Numbered from the stretch's first letter, positions 36,938 to 45,844 are shown. The stretch is 64,000 bases of DNA from Buttiauxella sp035271705 (GCF_035271705.1 NZ_DATERI010000094.1:1-64000), one strand, 5' to 3'. Program-made: numbers and translations. The notes: generated by a model from the sequence alone, not told the origin.

Positions 36938-38895
36938 CGCATCAGCTCCGTGATGGGTGTGCACTGAATGGGGGAGGAATCACCCAACAAAATCAGAATA
37001 TCCTGCGCGGCTTGCCGCCCGGCTGCCATTGCCGTGACCACCAAATCAGCACCATGTACCGCATCACCACCCGCAAAGATTTTCGGGTGCCCAGTTTGAG
37101 TGGATAACCGCCCTTCTTTCCCGGTTTCAATCAGGCCCCATTTGTCGAAAGTCACCTGATAAGTATCGAGCCACGGCATCGCATGTGGCTGGAAACCAAA
37201 CGCCATGACCAGCACATCGGCGGGCAATACAAACTCTGAACCGACGATCGGCTGTGGACGACGTCTGCCATCGCTACCGGGTTCGCCCATTTGCGTGCGA
37301 ATCAGGCCTATTCCTGTCACTTCTCCGTCATCGTTACGCTCAATGAACTGCGGCTGTACATTGAACAAGAACTCCACGCCCTCTTCCCTGGCATTGACCA
37401 CTTCTTTCTTCGAACCTGGCATGCTGGCTTCGTCGCGGCGATAAGCACAAGTCACGCTTGTCGCCCCCAGTCGCACCGAGGTACGCAGACAGTCCATCGC
37501 CGTATCACCGCCTCCGAGTACAACGACCTGTTTTCCTTCCAGCTCAATCCATGGCGTGGCCGCATCGTCAGCCAGCCCCATCACTCTTCGCGCACTGGCG
37601 GTAAGTAATGGCAGCGCCTGGACAACACCTGGCGAATCTTCGTGTTCAAGCCCAGCACGCATGACTTCGTAGGTGCCAACGCCTAAAAATACAGCCTGGT
37701 AACGAGACATCAGTTCACTAAATTCGATGTCACGCCCTATTTCGCAGTTGAGATGAAACTCAATTCCCATCGAATTGAATATTTCGCGCCGAATGGTGAG
37801 GAGTTGTTTGTCGAGCTTGAAAGGAGGAATACCGAAGGTCAGCAAGCCGCCGATTTCAGGATGGCGGTCGAAGACATCAACCTGAACGCCACTGCGCGCC
37901 AGAATATCCGCACAGCCTAATCCTGCAGGACCTGCCCCAATGATCGCCACCCGCTCTTTGCGGGTTTTGATATCTGACGACACCTTAGGCCTCCAACCCT
38001 GGGCCAGAGCGGTATCCGTGATATAGCGTTCGATATTACCGATAGTGACTGCGCCACTGTGCGGCTTTAAAGTACAAGCCCCTTCACACAACCGCTCTTG
38101 CGGGCATACACGCCCACATATTTCTGGCAGTGAGCTGGTCTGGTGGCTCAATTCTGCCGCCTCGATAATTTTGCCCTCCGCAACCAAACGCACCAGTTCA
38201 GGGATGGCGTTATGCAGCGGGCAAGTCCAATTGCACTGTGCTTTTTGCGCGCAATGAATACAGCGGTTGCTTTCGCTGATTGCCTGGTGCGTGGATAACG
38301 CCTGATAAATTTCTTTGAAGTGCATTTTGCGTTGAACTGCCGGGAGCTTTTCTGCCCCTTTACGGGTGGGTTTGTCTAACAAATTCTTGCGTTTAATGGA
38401 GACAGATTCACCGCTGGCCGTCATGCGTTGTCGCCGCTGACGTAGGTCGCTTAGCTCGCGGTCATCCATCAGTTTCAGGGCGTCTGCTGGACAACTTGCC
38501 ACGCAGGCGGGCTGTCCGGTTTCACTCTGTTCACACAGGTCGCATTTTTGCGCCAGATAGCGGGCATCATTCCCCGCACTCACCATTTCTATGACCCCAA
38601 ACGGGCAGGCCAGTACGCAGTTTTTACAGCCAATGCAAAGCGCTTCGTTCAGATGCACTTGATCGTTGCGATACGTTAATGCACCGACCGGGCAACTGGT
38701 TACGCAAGGGGCATTGTTGCAATGATGGCAGGTGACAGCGACATGGTTTTGCTGGCGGGAGATAACTTCAATACGCGGATGGAAAGCAGCAATAGACTCC
38801 GGCCAATTCTGTTGGTTGTGCGCGACTGCGCAAGCAATTTCACAGGCATGACAACCAATGCATTCGTGCGCATCAACAGCGATAAATTTATTCAT
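36934..38895 (-). CDS. ygfT: Fe-S flavoprotein oxidoreductase YgfT/UacF (AegA family)
   Basis: A 653-residue fusion of an N-terminal polyferredoxin (residues 1-165, CIGCHACEIAC, CHHCNNAPCVTSCP, CIGCKNCVLACPFG, CDLCEQS) and a GltD-like NAD(P)H/FAD oxidoreductase (VAIIGAGPAGLGCADILARSGVQVDVFDRH, later VVVLGGGDTAMDCLRTSVRLGA). In E. coli, UacF and AegA are linked to formate-dependent anaerobic urate degradation. Operon with ygfS. The urate transporter gene uacT, next to it in K-12, is absent. Confidence 0.92.
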   Translation of the reverse strand: MNKFIAVDAHECIGCHACEIACAVAHNQQNWPESIAAFHPRIEVISRQQNHVAVTCHHCNNAPCVTSCPVGALTYRNDQVHLNEALCIGCKNCVLACPFGVIEMVSAGNDARYLAQKCDLCEQSETGQPACVASCPADALKLMDDRELSDLRQRRQRMTASGESVSIKRKNLLDKPTRKGAEKLPAVQRKMHFKEIYQALSTHQAISESNRCIHCAQKAQCNWTCPLHNAIPELVRLVAEGKIIEAAELSHQTSSLPEICGRVCPQERLCEGACTLKPHSGAVTIGNIERYITDTALAQGWRPKVSSDIKTRKERVAIIGAGPAGLGCADILARSGVQVDVFDRHPEIGGLLTFGIPPFKLDKQLLTIRREIFNSMGIEFHLNCEIGRDIEFSELMSRYQAVFLGVGTYEVMRAGLEHEDSPGVVQALPLLTASARRVMGLADDAATPWIELEGKQVVVLGGGDTAMDCLRTSVRLGATSVTCAYRRDEASMPGSKKEVVNAREEGVEFLFNVQPQFIERNDDGEVTGIGLIRTQMGEPGSDGRRRPQPIVGSEFVLPADVLVMAFGFQPHAMPWLDTYQVTFDKWGLIETGKEGRLSTQTGHPKIFAGGDAVHGADLVVTAMAAGRQAAQDILILLGDSSPIQCTPITELMR

Positions 38896-39071
38896 TCATA
38901 TCCCTTTTTTGAAAGCCAGAACTGACATATAGCAATGCAAAAAAAGGGACAATTTGTTGACTGGGACAGGACTTAATCCAATTTCGTGAGCGAGTGCAAA
39001 GAATATCGCGCACAGTTAAGATTGCGTAATGTTTCCACACGTTTACCCGCACTCAAAAGTGAAACCGGGAA

Positions 39072-39104
39072 TATCAAACTGAGAAGATGAAGATCAAACT
39101 GATA
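39072..39104. promoter_or_regulatory. Two TATCA-N3-TGA sites upstream of ygfT
   Basis: TATCAAACTGA (39072-39082) on the plus strand, and GATCAAACTGATA (39092-39104), which reads TATCAGTTTGATC on the minus strand. The two are 20 bases apart, about two helical turns. Proposed YgeV sites, linking ygfT-ygfS to the same regulon. Confidence 0.6.
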
Positions 39105-39162
39105 ACACTCACAAGAAGTTAACGGTTATCACCCGGCGGAGAATGCGCCAGTTTAGGAAGGG

Positions 39163-39195
39163 TTGTAGAGCTCAAGGTTTGGCTGAGCTCTACAA
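39163..39195. terminator. Hairpin after the cold-shock-like gene
   Basis: TTGTAGAGCTCA and TGAGCTCTACAA form a perfect 12-base stem with a nine-base loop, seven bases past the stop codon of the cold-shock-domain gene. No U tract downstream on the minus strand, so it may be a processing hairpin instead of a classical terminator. Confidence 0.65.
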
Positions 39196-39201
39196 AACAG
39201 C

Positions 39202-39684
39202 TTATTTCAGACCTTTGAGGATCTTCATCGTCGCTTCAACATCAATTTCATCTTCGGAGAAGATTAATGTTGTGCCCTGGAAAGTGGTCACTGCCAGTTT
39301 CTTCAGCGTACGCATTTCACCCGCTTTTGGCTCTGCTTTAGGGCGAATGCTGTTCATGAGTGCGCCGACAGACAACACCGCATTCTCTTTATCAATCTTG
39401 GTTTCAGCTGGCACTTCTTCGCTGTAAACCAGGAAGGATTTAATCGCCGTGATTTTGATGCGCTCGCCTGCAATATAGATGTACTTGCTGTCTGGCTCGA
39501 CTTTTACCGAGAAGGCAGACAAGCCTTTATTGTTGGTGGTGGGTTCGAAAGTCACTGAGGCATCTTTCTTAATCAGCTCAGGGTTGGCGACCTTAATCAC
39601 ATGAAAATAACGATTGTCACCGTTTTCATCTTTGATAAAACCGAAACCTTTATCTTCAAACCAGGTTGTGATTACTCCGTGCAT
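39202..39684 (-). CDS. Cold-shock-domain protein with unrecognised C-terminal region
   Basis: A 160-residue protein. Residues 1-65 form a cold-shock (OB-fold) domain: MHGVITTWFEDKGFGFIKDE has the RNP1 core KGFGFI, while RNP2 is changed to NRYFHV. Residues 66-160 (IYIAGERIKITAIKSFLVYSEEV...TTFQGTTLIFSEDEIDVEATMKILKGLK) match no family I recognise and contain no membrane segment. Nucleic-acid binding is likely from the first domain only. It lies alone between ygfT and murJ, at the right border of the inserted purine cluster. I do not know whether it arrived with that cluster. Confidence 0.8.
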   Translation of the reverse strand: MHGVITTWFEDKGFGFIKDENGDNRYFHVIKVANPELIKKDASVTFEPTTNNKGLSAFSVKVEPDSKYIYIAGERIKITAIKSFLVYSEEVPAETKIDKENAVLSVGALMNSIRPKAEPKAGEMRTLKKLAVTTFQGTTLIFSEDEIDVEATMKILKGLK

Positions 39685-39806
39685 CGCTATTACCGCCTAA
39701 TTAATCGTTCAATATGTATGTCAAATTTTGCAGCGCGCAGTTTAATGCAGAATACCCGTGCCGACCATGTCTTTGGCCAAAGTTGGCACGATAATTTGCC
39801 ATCACA

Positions 39807-41342
39807 CTAGATTGTGCGTCGGGCAAAATCCTTTACTCTGAATCCGAGCAGCATCAGTGTTGCGAAATAAGCCACAATCCCGGCAACCACCACGGCCATC
39901 AGGCGCAGTAAGCGATAAGCCATGGAGCCCAAATCCCAGGCGGGCATCACGTGCATCATGCCGAGCAGCACGACGGCCATCACAATCACCCCGGCTAACA
40001 GACGCCACAGGAACGCACCCCAGCCCGGCTGTGGCTGGAAAATTTTGCGTTTACGTAGTTGCCAGTATAGCAGGCTGGCATTCAGACAAGCCCCCAGACC
40101 AATCGACAACGACAGTCCTGCATGCTTGAGCGGGCCGATAAACGCAAGGTTCATCACCTGAGTCATAATCAGCGTCACGATGGCAATTTTGACCGGCGTT
40201 TTGATGTCCTGACGCGAATAAAAACCCGGAGCCAGCACCTTCACCACAATCAACCCCATCAAACCGACGGAGTAAGCCACCAGCGCACGTTGTGTCATCA
40301 ATGCATCAAAGGCGGTGAATTTACCGTACTGGAACAGTGAAACCGTCAGCGGTTTGGCAAGAATCCCCAACGCCACTGCACTGGGTAATGCCAACAGGAA
40401 ACATAAACGCAGCCCCCAATCCATCAGGCGTGAATATTCATCATGGTTACCACTGGCAAAGCTTTTCGCCAATGAAGGCAACAGAATAGTACCCAATGCC
40501 ACGCCCAACACACCGGATGGGAACTCCATCAAACGGTCAGCGTAATACATCCAGGAAACCGAACCGGAGGCGAGGAATGAGGCAAAAATGGTGTTGATGA
40601 TTAATGAAATCTGGCTGACAGATACGCCAAGAATGGCAGGCCCCATCTGCTTGATAACTCGCATCGCGCCTGCGTCTTTCAGGTTTACACGCGGCAGAAC
40701 CAGCATGCCAATCTTTTTAAGATGCGGTAACTGATACGCCAATTGCAGTACGCCACCTACCGTAACTGCCCAGGCCAGCGCCAGGATCGGTGGGTTAAAG
40801 TACGGTGCGGCAAACAGTGCGAAACCGATCATGCTGAGGTTCAGGAAGGTCGGTGCAAAAGCCGGAACCGAGAAACGATTCCAGGTGTTAAGAATGGCAC
40901 CGCATAACGAAGCCAGTGAGATCAGGAAAATATACGGGAAGGTTATCCTCAGCAAGCTGGACGTCAGGTTGAATTTGTCTACGGTATCAGCAAAACCAGG
41001 GGCTGTGACCAAAATCACCCACGGAGCCGCAATCATCCCGATGACAGTCACCACCGCCAGTGCGAGTGTCAGTAACCCGGCGACATAAGAGACAAATACG
41101 CGTGTGGCATCTTCGCCCTGCTTACTTTTGTACTCAGCAAGGATTGGCACAAATGCTTGCGAGAAGGCTCCTTCGGCAAAAATACGACGCAATAGGTTAG
41201 GTAGTTTGAATGCCACAAAAAAGGCATCCGTCGCCATTCCAGCCCCAAAAACCCTTGCCACAATGGCGTCACGTGCAAATCCCAACACGCGAGAAAACAT
41301 CGTCATCGAGCTGACTGCTGCCAGCGATTTTAATAGATTCAT
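39807..41342 (-). CDS. murJ: Lipid II flippase MurJ
   Basis: A 511-residue MOP-superfamily membrane protein with 14 predicted membrane segments that flips lipid II to the periplasmic face for peptidoglycan synthesis. Same length as E. coli MurJ. The N-terminus (MNLLKSLAAVSSMTMFSRVLGFARDAIVARVFG) contains the conserved SRVLGFARD segment. Essential gene. In K-12 it is followed by flgN; here the next gene downstream is the cold-shock-like gene, then the purine cluster. Confidence 0.97.
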   Translation of the reverse strand: MNLLKSLAAVSSMTMFSRVLGFARDAIVARVFGAGMATDAFFVAFKLPNLLRRIFAEGAFSQAFVPILAEYKSKQGEDATRVFVSYVAGLLTLALAVVTVIGMIAAPWVILVTAPGFADTVDKFNLTSSLLRITFPYIFLISLASLCGAILNTWNRFSVPAFAPTFLNLSMIGFALFAAPYFNPPILALAWAVTVGGVLQLAYQLPHLKKIGMLVLPRVNLKDAGAMRVIKQMGPAILGVSVSQISLIINTIFASFLASGSVSWMYYADRLMEFPSGVLGVALGTILLPSLAKSFASGNHDEYSRLMDWGLRLCFLLALPSAVALGILAKPLTVSLFQYGKFTAFDALMTQRALVAYSVGLMGLIVVKVLAPGFYSRQDIKTPVKIAIVTLIMTQVMNLAFIGPLKHAGLSLSIGLGACLNASLLYWQLRKRKIFQPQPGWGAFLWRLLAGVIVMAVVLLGMMHVMPAWDLGSMAYRLLRLMAVVVAGIVAYFATLMLLGFRVKDFARRTI

Positions 41343-41365
41343 TGATTATGTGGTTCCACAAACAT

Positions 41366-41388
41366 CAACGCCTGCAAGGCAGGCGTTG
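41366..41388. terminator. Hairpin between mviM and murJ
   Basis: CAACGCCTGC and GCAGGCGTTG form a perfect 10-base stem with a three-base loop between the mviM stop codon and the murJ start. No T tract; may act as an attenuating or processing hairpin. Confidence 0.5.
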
Positions 41389-41447
41389 TTAAGGGGCATT
41401 ACGTTCAGGCGCTTAGTCTACCGATACACCGCTGAAATACTATCGCA

Positions 41448-42371
41448 TTATTCAGTCATGGCTTCGCGCCAGAGCTTTTCAACTATGCGCTGCGCCATGA
41501 GCGCTTGTTCGCCCGAGGTTTCAGGAACGGTCTGATTTGCCACACTTTCAAGGAAATGACGCGCACAACCCGTAAAACCACGCTGTTCAAGCGTGGTTTG
41601 CCAGCCAGGAATGGGGCGATGGACGACCCCATTTGCGCACTCTTCGCGCCATTCACGCATATCCGTCACTTCAAATAACCCACCGTTTGTGACTGCTTGC
41701 ACCCATTCACGCTGGCTGCCTGCACGGCGATGCATGCTGGTCGTGATTTGCAGATTACCCCTGGCAAAATGATGTTCAGCAAACAGCATCTGCCCTTGTT
41801 CATTGGTCTGTAACGTCCCGCTTTGTAATTGCGCTTCAGTGCCACCCAACCACAGTGCGGTATCGACAACATGCAGATAATCGTCAAGCAAAGTGAAGTG
41901 CAAATCGTTTGGCCCGACGCTGTCAGCGCGGTGTTTGTCCATGCGCAGCGAGGCGCCATCAACCAGTTTCGCTTTTAAATCACGATACAACGGTGAGAAA
42001 CGGCGGTTAAAGCCCACCATTAGCGTGCGCTTTTGCTGCTGTGCCATCTCCACTAAACGCTCGGCATCTTCAAGATTTTCTGCCAGCGGCTTATCCACAC
42101 AAACATTAACGCCCGCCTGCAACAGTTCACTGACTACCGCGTAATGGCTGCTGGTGGCGCTGTGGACAAATACCGCATCACACTGCGCGGCCAGTTCCGC
42201 AATAGACGAAACGTAAGGGATTCGATAAGCATCACAAACGGTTTGTGCTTTGGCGCGAGTTGGGGAGAACGCGCCCTGAAGTACCCAGTCATTGGAGGCC
42301 GCTAACACCGGCAGCCACGCTTTTTGGGCAATGCCACCCAACCCAACAACGCCGACGCGAAGTTTAGTCAT
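41448..42371 (-). CDS. mviM: Gfo/Idh/MocA-family oxidoreductase MviM
   Basis: A 307-residue putative NAD(P)-dependent oxidoreductase. The N-terminal Rossmann motif VGVVGLGGIAQKAWLPVL and the CVDKPLAENLEDAERLVEMA block define the Gfo/Idh/MocA family. Substrate unknown. Three bases downstream of yceH; forms the rimJ-yceH-mviM group upstream of murJ, as in K-12. Confidence 0.95.
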   Translation of the reverse strand: MTKLRVGVVGLGGIAQKAWLPVLAASNDWVLQGAFSPTRAKAQTVCDAYRIPYVSSIAELAAQCDAVFVHSATSSHYAVVSELLQAGVNVCVDKPLAENLEDAERLVEMAQQQKRTLMVGFNRRFSPLYRDLKAKLVDGASLRMDKHRADSVGPNDLHFTLLDDYLHVVDTALWLGGTEAQLQSGTLQTNEQGQMLFAEHHFARGNLQITTSMHRRAGSQREWVQAVTNGGLFEVTDMREWREECANGVVHRPIPGWQTTLEQRGFTGCARHFLESVANQTVPETSGEQALMAQRIVEKLWREAMTE

Positions 42372-42374
42372 TCA

Positions 42375-43025
42375 TTAATCCCCAAGATGGGCGAGCAGTG
42401 AGTCCAGACGTTGCTTAAGCTCGGCAACTTCATTTTCAAGCAGTTCAACACGGGCGGTTAAATCATCTGCCGGCGCCGCAACACTTTCGGATGCGACAAC
42501 TTGTGACAGATCAACTTCACCGCTGAACAGGTGCATATAGCGGCTTTCACGTTTGCCAGGCTCACGCGGCAAACGCACAACGAAGGGCCCATCTTCACGG
42601 TTGGCGAGATGTTCGAGCGTCGTTTCGACTTGCGCCATATCGCTGAATTCGAACATTCTCCCGGCGCGGGAACGTAACTCACCCGGCGTTTGCGCGCCAC
42701 GTAATAACAGAATCGTCACTACCGCCACTTCAGCCGCCGTAAGCTTCAGGTCACCAAATTCAGAATTGCAGAATCGTTGTTCATACTTTGTCACGCGATT
42801 GCCAAACCCGCTGACAGTGCGCAAAAAGTGGCGTTTGACCAGCATATCCAGCGTGTCTTGCACATCATGCTCTTTCAGCTCCATGACCGGTTCGCGGTTG
42901 GTTTTCTGATTACACGCCGTCACGACACCGTTGACCGACATCGGATATTGTTCAGGCGTGGTCACCTGTTTTTCCAGCAGACTACCCACCACTCGCGCTT
43001 CAACCGCAGTTAACTGATATTTCAT
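42375..43025 (-). CDS. yceH: DUF480 family protein YceH
   Basis: A 216-residue protein of the conserved UPF0502/DUF480 family, with two winged-helix-like segments (VVGSLLEKQVTTPEQYPMSVNGVVTACNQKTNREPV and AVVTILLLRGAQTPGELRSRAGRM) and a C-terminal coiled coil (ARVELLENEVAELKQRLDSLLAHL). Function unknown. Nine bases after rimJ. Confidence 0.94.
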   Translation of the reverse strand: MKYQLTAVEARVVGSLLEKQVTTPEQYPMSVNGVVTACNQKTNREPVMELKEHDVQDTLDMLVKRHFLRTVSGFGNRVTKYEQRFCNSEFGDLKLTAAEVAVVTILLLRGAQTPGELRSRAGRMFEFSDMAQVETTLEHLANREDGPFVVRLPREPGKRESRYMHLFSGEVDLSQVVASESVAAPADDLTARVELLENEVAELKQRLDSLLAHLGD

Positions 43026-43034
43026 TTCACGTCC

Positions 43035-43619
43035 TTAACGGCCAGGGGTCCATTCTTTGGTGGTGAGAGCTGTCAGAACATGATCCCGCCACACACCATC
43101 AATCAGTAAATATTCTTTGGCATAGCCTTCTTTTTCAAAACCGAGGCGAGCGAGTAGATCGCCGCTGCGCGGGTTATGCGGCATATAGTTCGCCATGATG
43201 CGATGAATATGCTGGCTGCGCTGCATGTAACGAATCGCGGTGGTCAGCGCTTCAAACATTAAGCCCTGGCCCTGCCATTTTTCACCCAGCGAGTACCCCA
43301 GATAACAGGCATGAAATGAGCCGCGCACCACGTTTGAGAAATTGGCGACGCCACGGATCTCTTTTTCTTCCGGATCAAGCAGCGCAAAGTAATAGGCACT
43401 ACCTTGTTTGTGCATTTCGCTGATCATGCCCAGCCGCGCTTGCCAACCAGACGGATAGCAATGACTGTCATCACGAATCGGCTCCCAGGGTTTCAGGAAC
43501 TGACGGTTCTCGGCGTAATAATCTGCCAGACGCCAGGCATCTCGCTCATACACCAGACGCACCACCAGGCGGTCGGTTATTAAGCGTACTTTCGGCACGT
43601 TACTGCGGTAGCCAAACAT
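43035..43619 (-). CDS. rimJ: Ribosomal protein uS5 N-acetyltransferase RimJ
   Basis: A 194-residue GNAT acetyltransferase that acetylates the N-terminal alanine of ribosomal protein S5. The acetyl-CoA loop lies in YSLGEKWQGQGLMFEAL. The start at 43619 (MFGYRSNVPKV) gives the exact E. coli length and is preferred over an in-frame start at 43637. Confidence 0.96.
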   Translation of the reverse strand: MFGYRSNVPKVRLITDRLVVRLVYERDAWRLADYYAENRQFLKPWEPIRDDSHCYPSGWQARLGMISEMHKQGSAYYFALLDPEEKEIRGVANFSNVVRGSFHACYLGYSLGEKWQGQGLMFEALTTAIRYMQRSQHIHRIMANYMPHNPRSGDLLARLGFEKEGYAKEYLLIDGVWRDHVLTALTTKEWTPGR

Positions 43620-43859
43620 GTTCACCCCTACCCTCACATCTCATATTTTTCTTAGGCAACGTAATTACTATACCTGTGGCTGGCGGCGGAAGGAAAACAA
43701 CAACATGTAGATTTTTCATCTGCTCACCCTTTTTCGATTAAAGAGTTCAATCGAAGACCTAGATTGATTAAAAAATATTGTCACTTTAGTGACTGTCAAA
43801 AACTCTACGAGCAGTGGAGAATAGAGGTTCATCACATTTTTAAGTTCCCAGGAGGGGAG

Positions 43860-45068
43860 ATGTCACGGGTAGCGCAGGCAAGGAGCCTGGGTAAATACTT
43901 CTTATTGCTCGATAACATGTTAGTAGTATTAGGCTTCTTCGTGGTTTTCCCTCTTATTTCCATTCGCTTTGTGGACCAAATGGGCTGGGCTGCACTCATG
44001 GTCGGTATTGCGCTCGGCCTGCGACAACTCACACAGCAGGGGCTGGGGATTTTTGGCGGTGCCATTGCTGACCGCTTCGGCGCAAAACCCATGATTGTCA
44101 CCGGTATGCTGTTACGCGCGGTTGGGTTTGCCACGATGGCCATCGCCCACGAACCCTGGCTCCTGTGGTTATCTTGTTTTATCTCCGGTATCGGCGGCAC
44201 GTTATTCGACCCGCCGCGCGCAGCCCTGGTGGTTAAGCTGGTACGCCCACATCAACGAGGGCGCTTCTTCTCGATTCTATTGATGCAAGACAGCGCGGGC
44301 GCAGTAATTGGTGCGCTGCTCGGCAGTTGGTTGCTGCAATATGATTTCAGCCTGGTATGTGGTGTCGGGGCGGTGATGTTTGTCATTTGCGCTATCGTCA
44401 ACGCATGGTTACTGCCTGCATATAAACTTTCCACTATCCGCACGCCTATGCTTGAAGGGATGGGGCGAGTGCTGCGTGACAAGAGGTTTGTCACCTATGT
44501 GCTGACACTTGCCGGTTATTACATGTTGGCAGTGCAGGTGATGTTAATGCTACCGATTATGGTCAACGAAATTGCAGGAACGCCTGCTGCCGTGAAGTGG
44601 ATGTATGCCATTGAAGCTGCACTGTCGTTAACTCTGCTCTACCCCATTGCGCGTTGGAGTGAAAAACGTTTTCGCCTTGAGCAGCGCTTGATGGCAGGTT
44701 TGTTCCTGATGACATTAGCGATGCTGCCGATGGGCTTAACTCAAAACCTCCAGCAACTGTTGACGCTGATTTGCGTGTTCTACATTGGCTCAATCATTGC
44801 TGAACCTGCACGCGAAACGCTTGGCGCATCCCTCGCCGACTCCCGCGCTCGCGGAAGTTATATGGGATTCAGCCGGTTAGGTTTAGCCATTGGGGGCGCT
44901 TTAGGGTATGCCGGTGGCGGTTGGTTATATGACGCGGGCAAAAGTATCAATCAACCGGAACTCCCGTGGGTGATGCTCGGGATTATTGGAGTGATAACGA
45001 TGATTGCACTGTGGTGGCAATTTAGCGCTAAACCGGTCGAGCCTTCTATGCTCGAACCCGGTAACTAG
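43860..45068 (+). CDS. mdtH: MFS multidrug transporter MdtH
   Basis: A 402-residue major-facilitator drug efflux protein with about 12 membrane segments. The loop GGAIADRFGAKPMIVTG is the MFS signature between segments 2 and 3. The start at 43860 follows a strong AGGAGGGGAG ribosome site and gives the E. coli length; the in-frame extension to 43764 is unlikely. Divergent from rimJ. Confidence 0.95.
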   Translation: MSRVAQARSLGKYFLLLDNMLVVLGFFVVFPLISIRFVDQMGWAALMVGIALGLRQLTQQGLGIFGGAIADRFGAKPMIVTGMLLRAVGFATMAIAHEPWLLWLSCFISGIGGTLFDPPRAALVVKLVRPHQRGRFFSILLMQDSAGAVIGALLGSWLLQYDFSLVCGVGAVMFVICAIVNAWLLPAYKLSTIRTPMLEGMGRVLRDKRFVTYVLTLAGYYMLAVQVMLMLPIMVNEIAGTPAAVKWMYAIEAALSLTLLYPIARWSEKRFRLEQRLMAGLFLMTLAMLPMGLTQNLQQLLTLICVFYIGSIIAEPARETLGASLADSRARGSYMGFSRLGLAIGGALGYAGGGWLYDAGKSINQPELPWVMLGIIGVITMIALWWQFSAKPVEPSMLEPGN

Positions 45069-45143
45069 TTTGCGGCTCTGATTTTTCTCTACCATACTGA
45101 AAAGCTGATGAATTTAGTCCGCAAATCGAAATGGAGGAATAAC

Positions 45144-45791
45144 GTGAAGCTTTATATCTACGATCACTGCCCTTTCTGCCTCAAAGCGCGCATGATTTTT
45201 GGCTTAAAGAATATCCCCATTGAGCTGAATGTTCTGCTAAATGACGATGAAGCCACCCCGACAAAAATGGTTGGCAAGAAAGTGGTGCCCATCTTGCAAA
45301 AAGATGACAGCCGCTATATGCCAGAAAGCATGGATATTGTGCACTACGTCGATTCACTCGACCATGAACCCCTGCTGACGGGGAGTACCAACGCAGCCAT
45401 TAGTGACTGGTTACGCCACGTCAATAGCTATGTCCAACAGCTGATCACTCCACGTATCGCTAAGGCACCTTTTGATGAATTCGCCACGCCACAAGCGCGC
45501 GCTTATTTCGCGAATAAGAAAGAGGCAATGATCGGTTCTTTTGCCGATCACCTCTCGCATTCACCGGGCCTAATCAAAAAAATCTCTGATGATCTCCGCA
45601 AGCTCGATAAGCTCATTGTGCAACCTAATGCCGTCAATGGTGAGCTCTCCGATGATGATATTCATCTGTTCCCACTACTGCGTAACCTGACGCTGGTTGC
45701 TGGAATTGACTGGCCAAGCCGTGTGGCTGCATACCGCGATAATATGGCCAAACAGACGCAAATTAATCTGCTTTCGTCCCATGCAATTTAA
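45144..45791 (+). CDS. grxB: Glutaredoxin 2
   Basis: A 215-residue glutathione-S-transferase-fold glutaredoxin. The active site is Cys9-Pro-Phe-Cys12, whereas E. coli Grx2 has CPYC. The remainder (KKVVPILQKDDSRYMPESMDIVHYVD) is conserved. It starts with GTG after a TGGAGGAATAAC ribosome site, giving the same length as the E. coli protein. Confidence 0.95.
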   Translation: MKLYIYDHCPFCLKARMIFGLKNIPIELNVLLNDDEATPTKMVGKKVVPILQKDDSRYMPESMDIVHYVDSLDHEPLLTGSTNAAISDWLRHVNSYVQQLITPRIAKAPFDEFATPQARAYFANKKEAMIGSFADHLSHSPGLIKKISDDLRKLDKLIVQPNAVNGELSDDDIHLFPLLRNLTLVAGIDWPSRVAAYRDNMAKQTQINLLSSHAI

Positions 45792-45812
45792 CCCTTGTTG
45801 AGACTTTTCCCA

Positions 45813-45844
45813 GCGGGCGGGTAAGCAGAAAGCTCACCCGCTGC
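45813..45844 (+). terminator. Imperfect hairpin after grxB
   Basis: GCGGGTAAGC pairs with GCTCACCCGC with one mismatch and a five-base loop, about 30 bases after the grxB stop codon. No T run follows; weak terminator candidate. Confidence 0.45.

Larger units (their letters stand above)
38896..39201. promoter_or_regulatory. Regulatory region upstream of ygfT
   Basis: A 306-base region without a gene, between ygfT and the cold-shock-like gene. It contains two TATCA-N3-TGA sites and, at 38936-38951 on the minus strand, TGTCCCTTTTTTTGCA, a weak -24/-12-like sequence in which the first GG is GT. This is the right edge of the purine cluster. Confidence 0.55.

Noticed and set aside
38936..38951. 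Sigma54 promoter for ygfT on the minus strand
   Set aside because: The -12 part is good, but the invariant GG is GT; kept only as a weak candidate in the region note and not called as a promoter.
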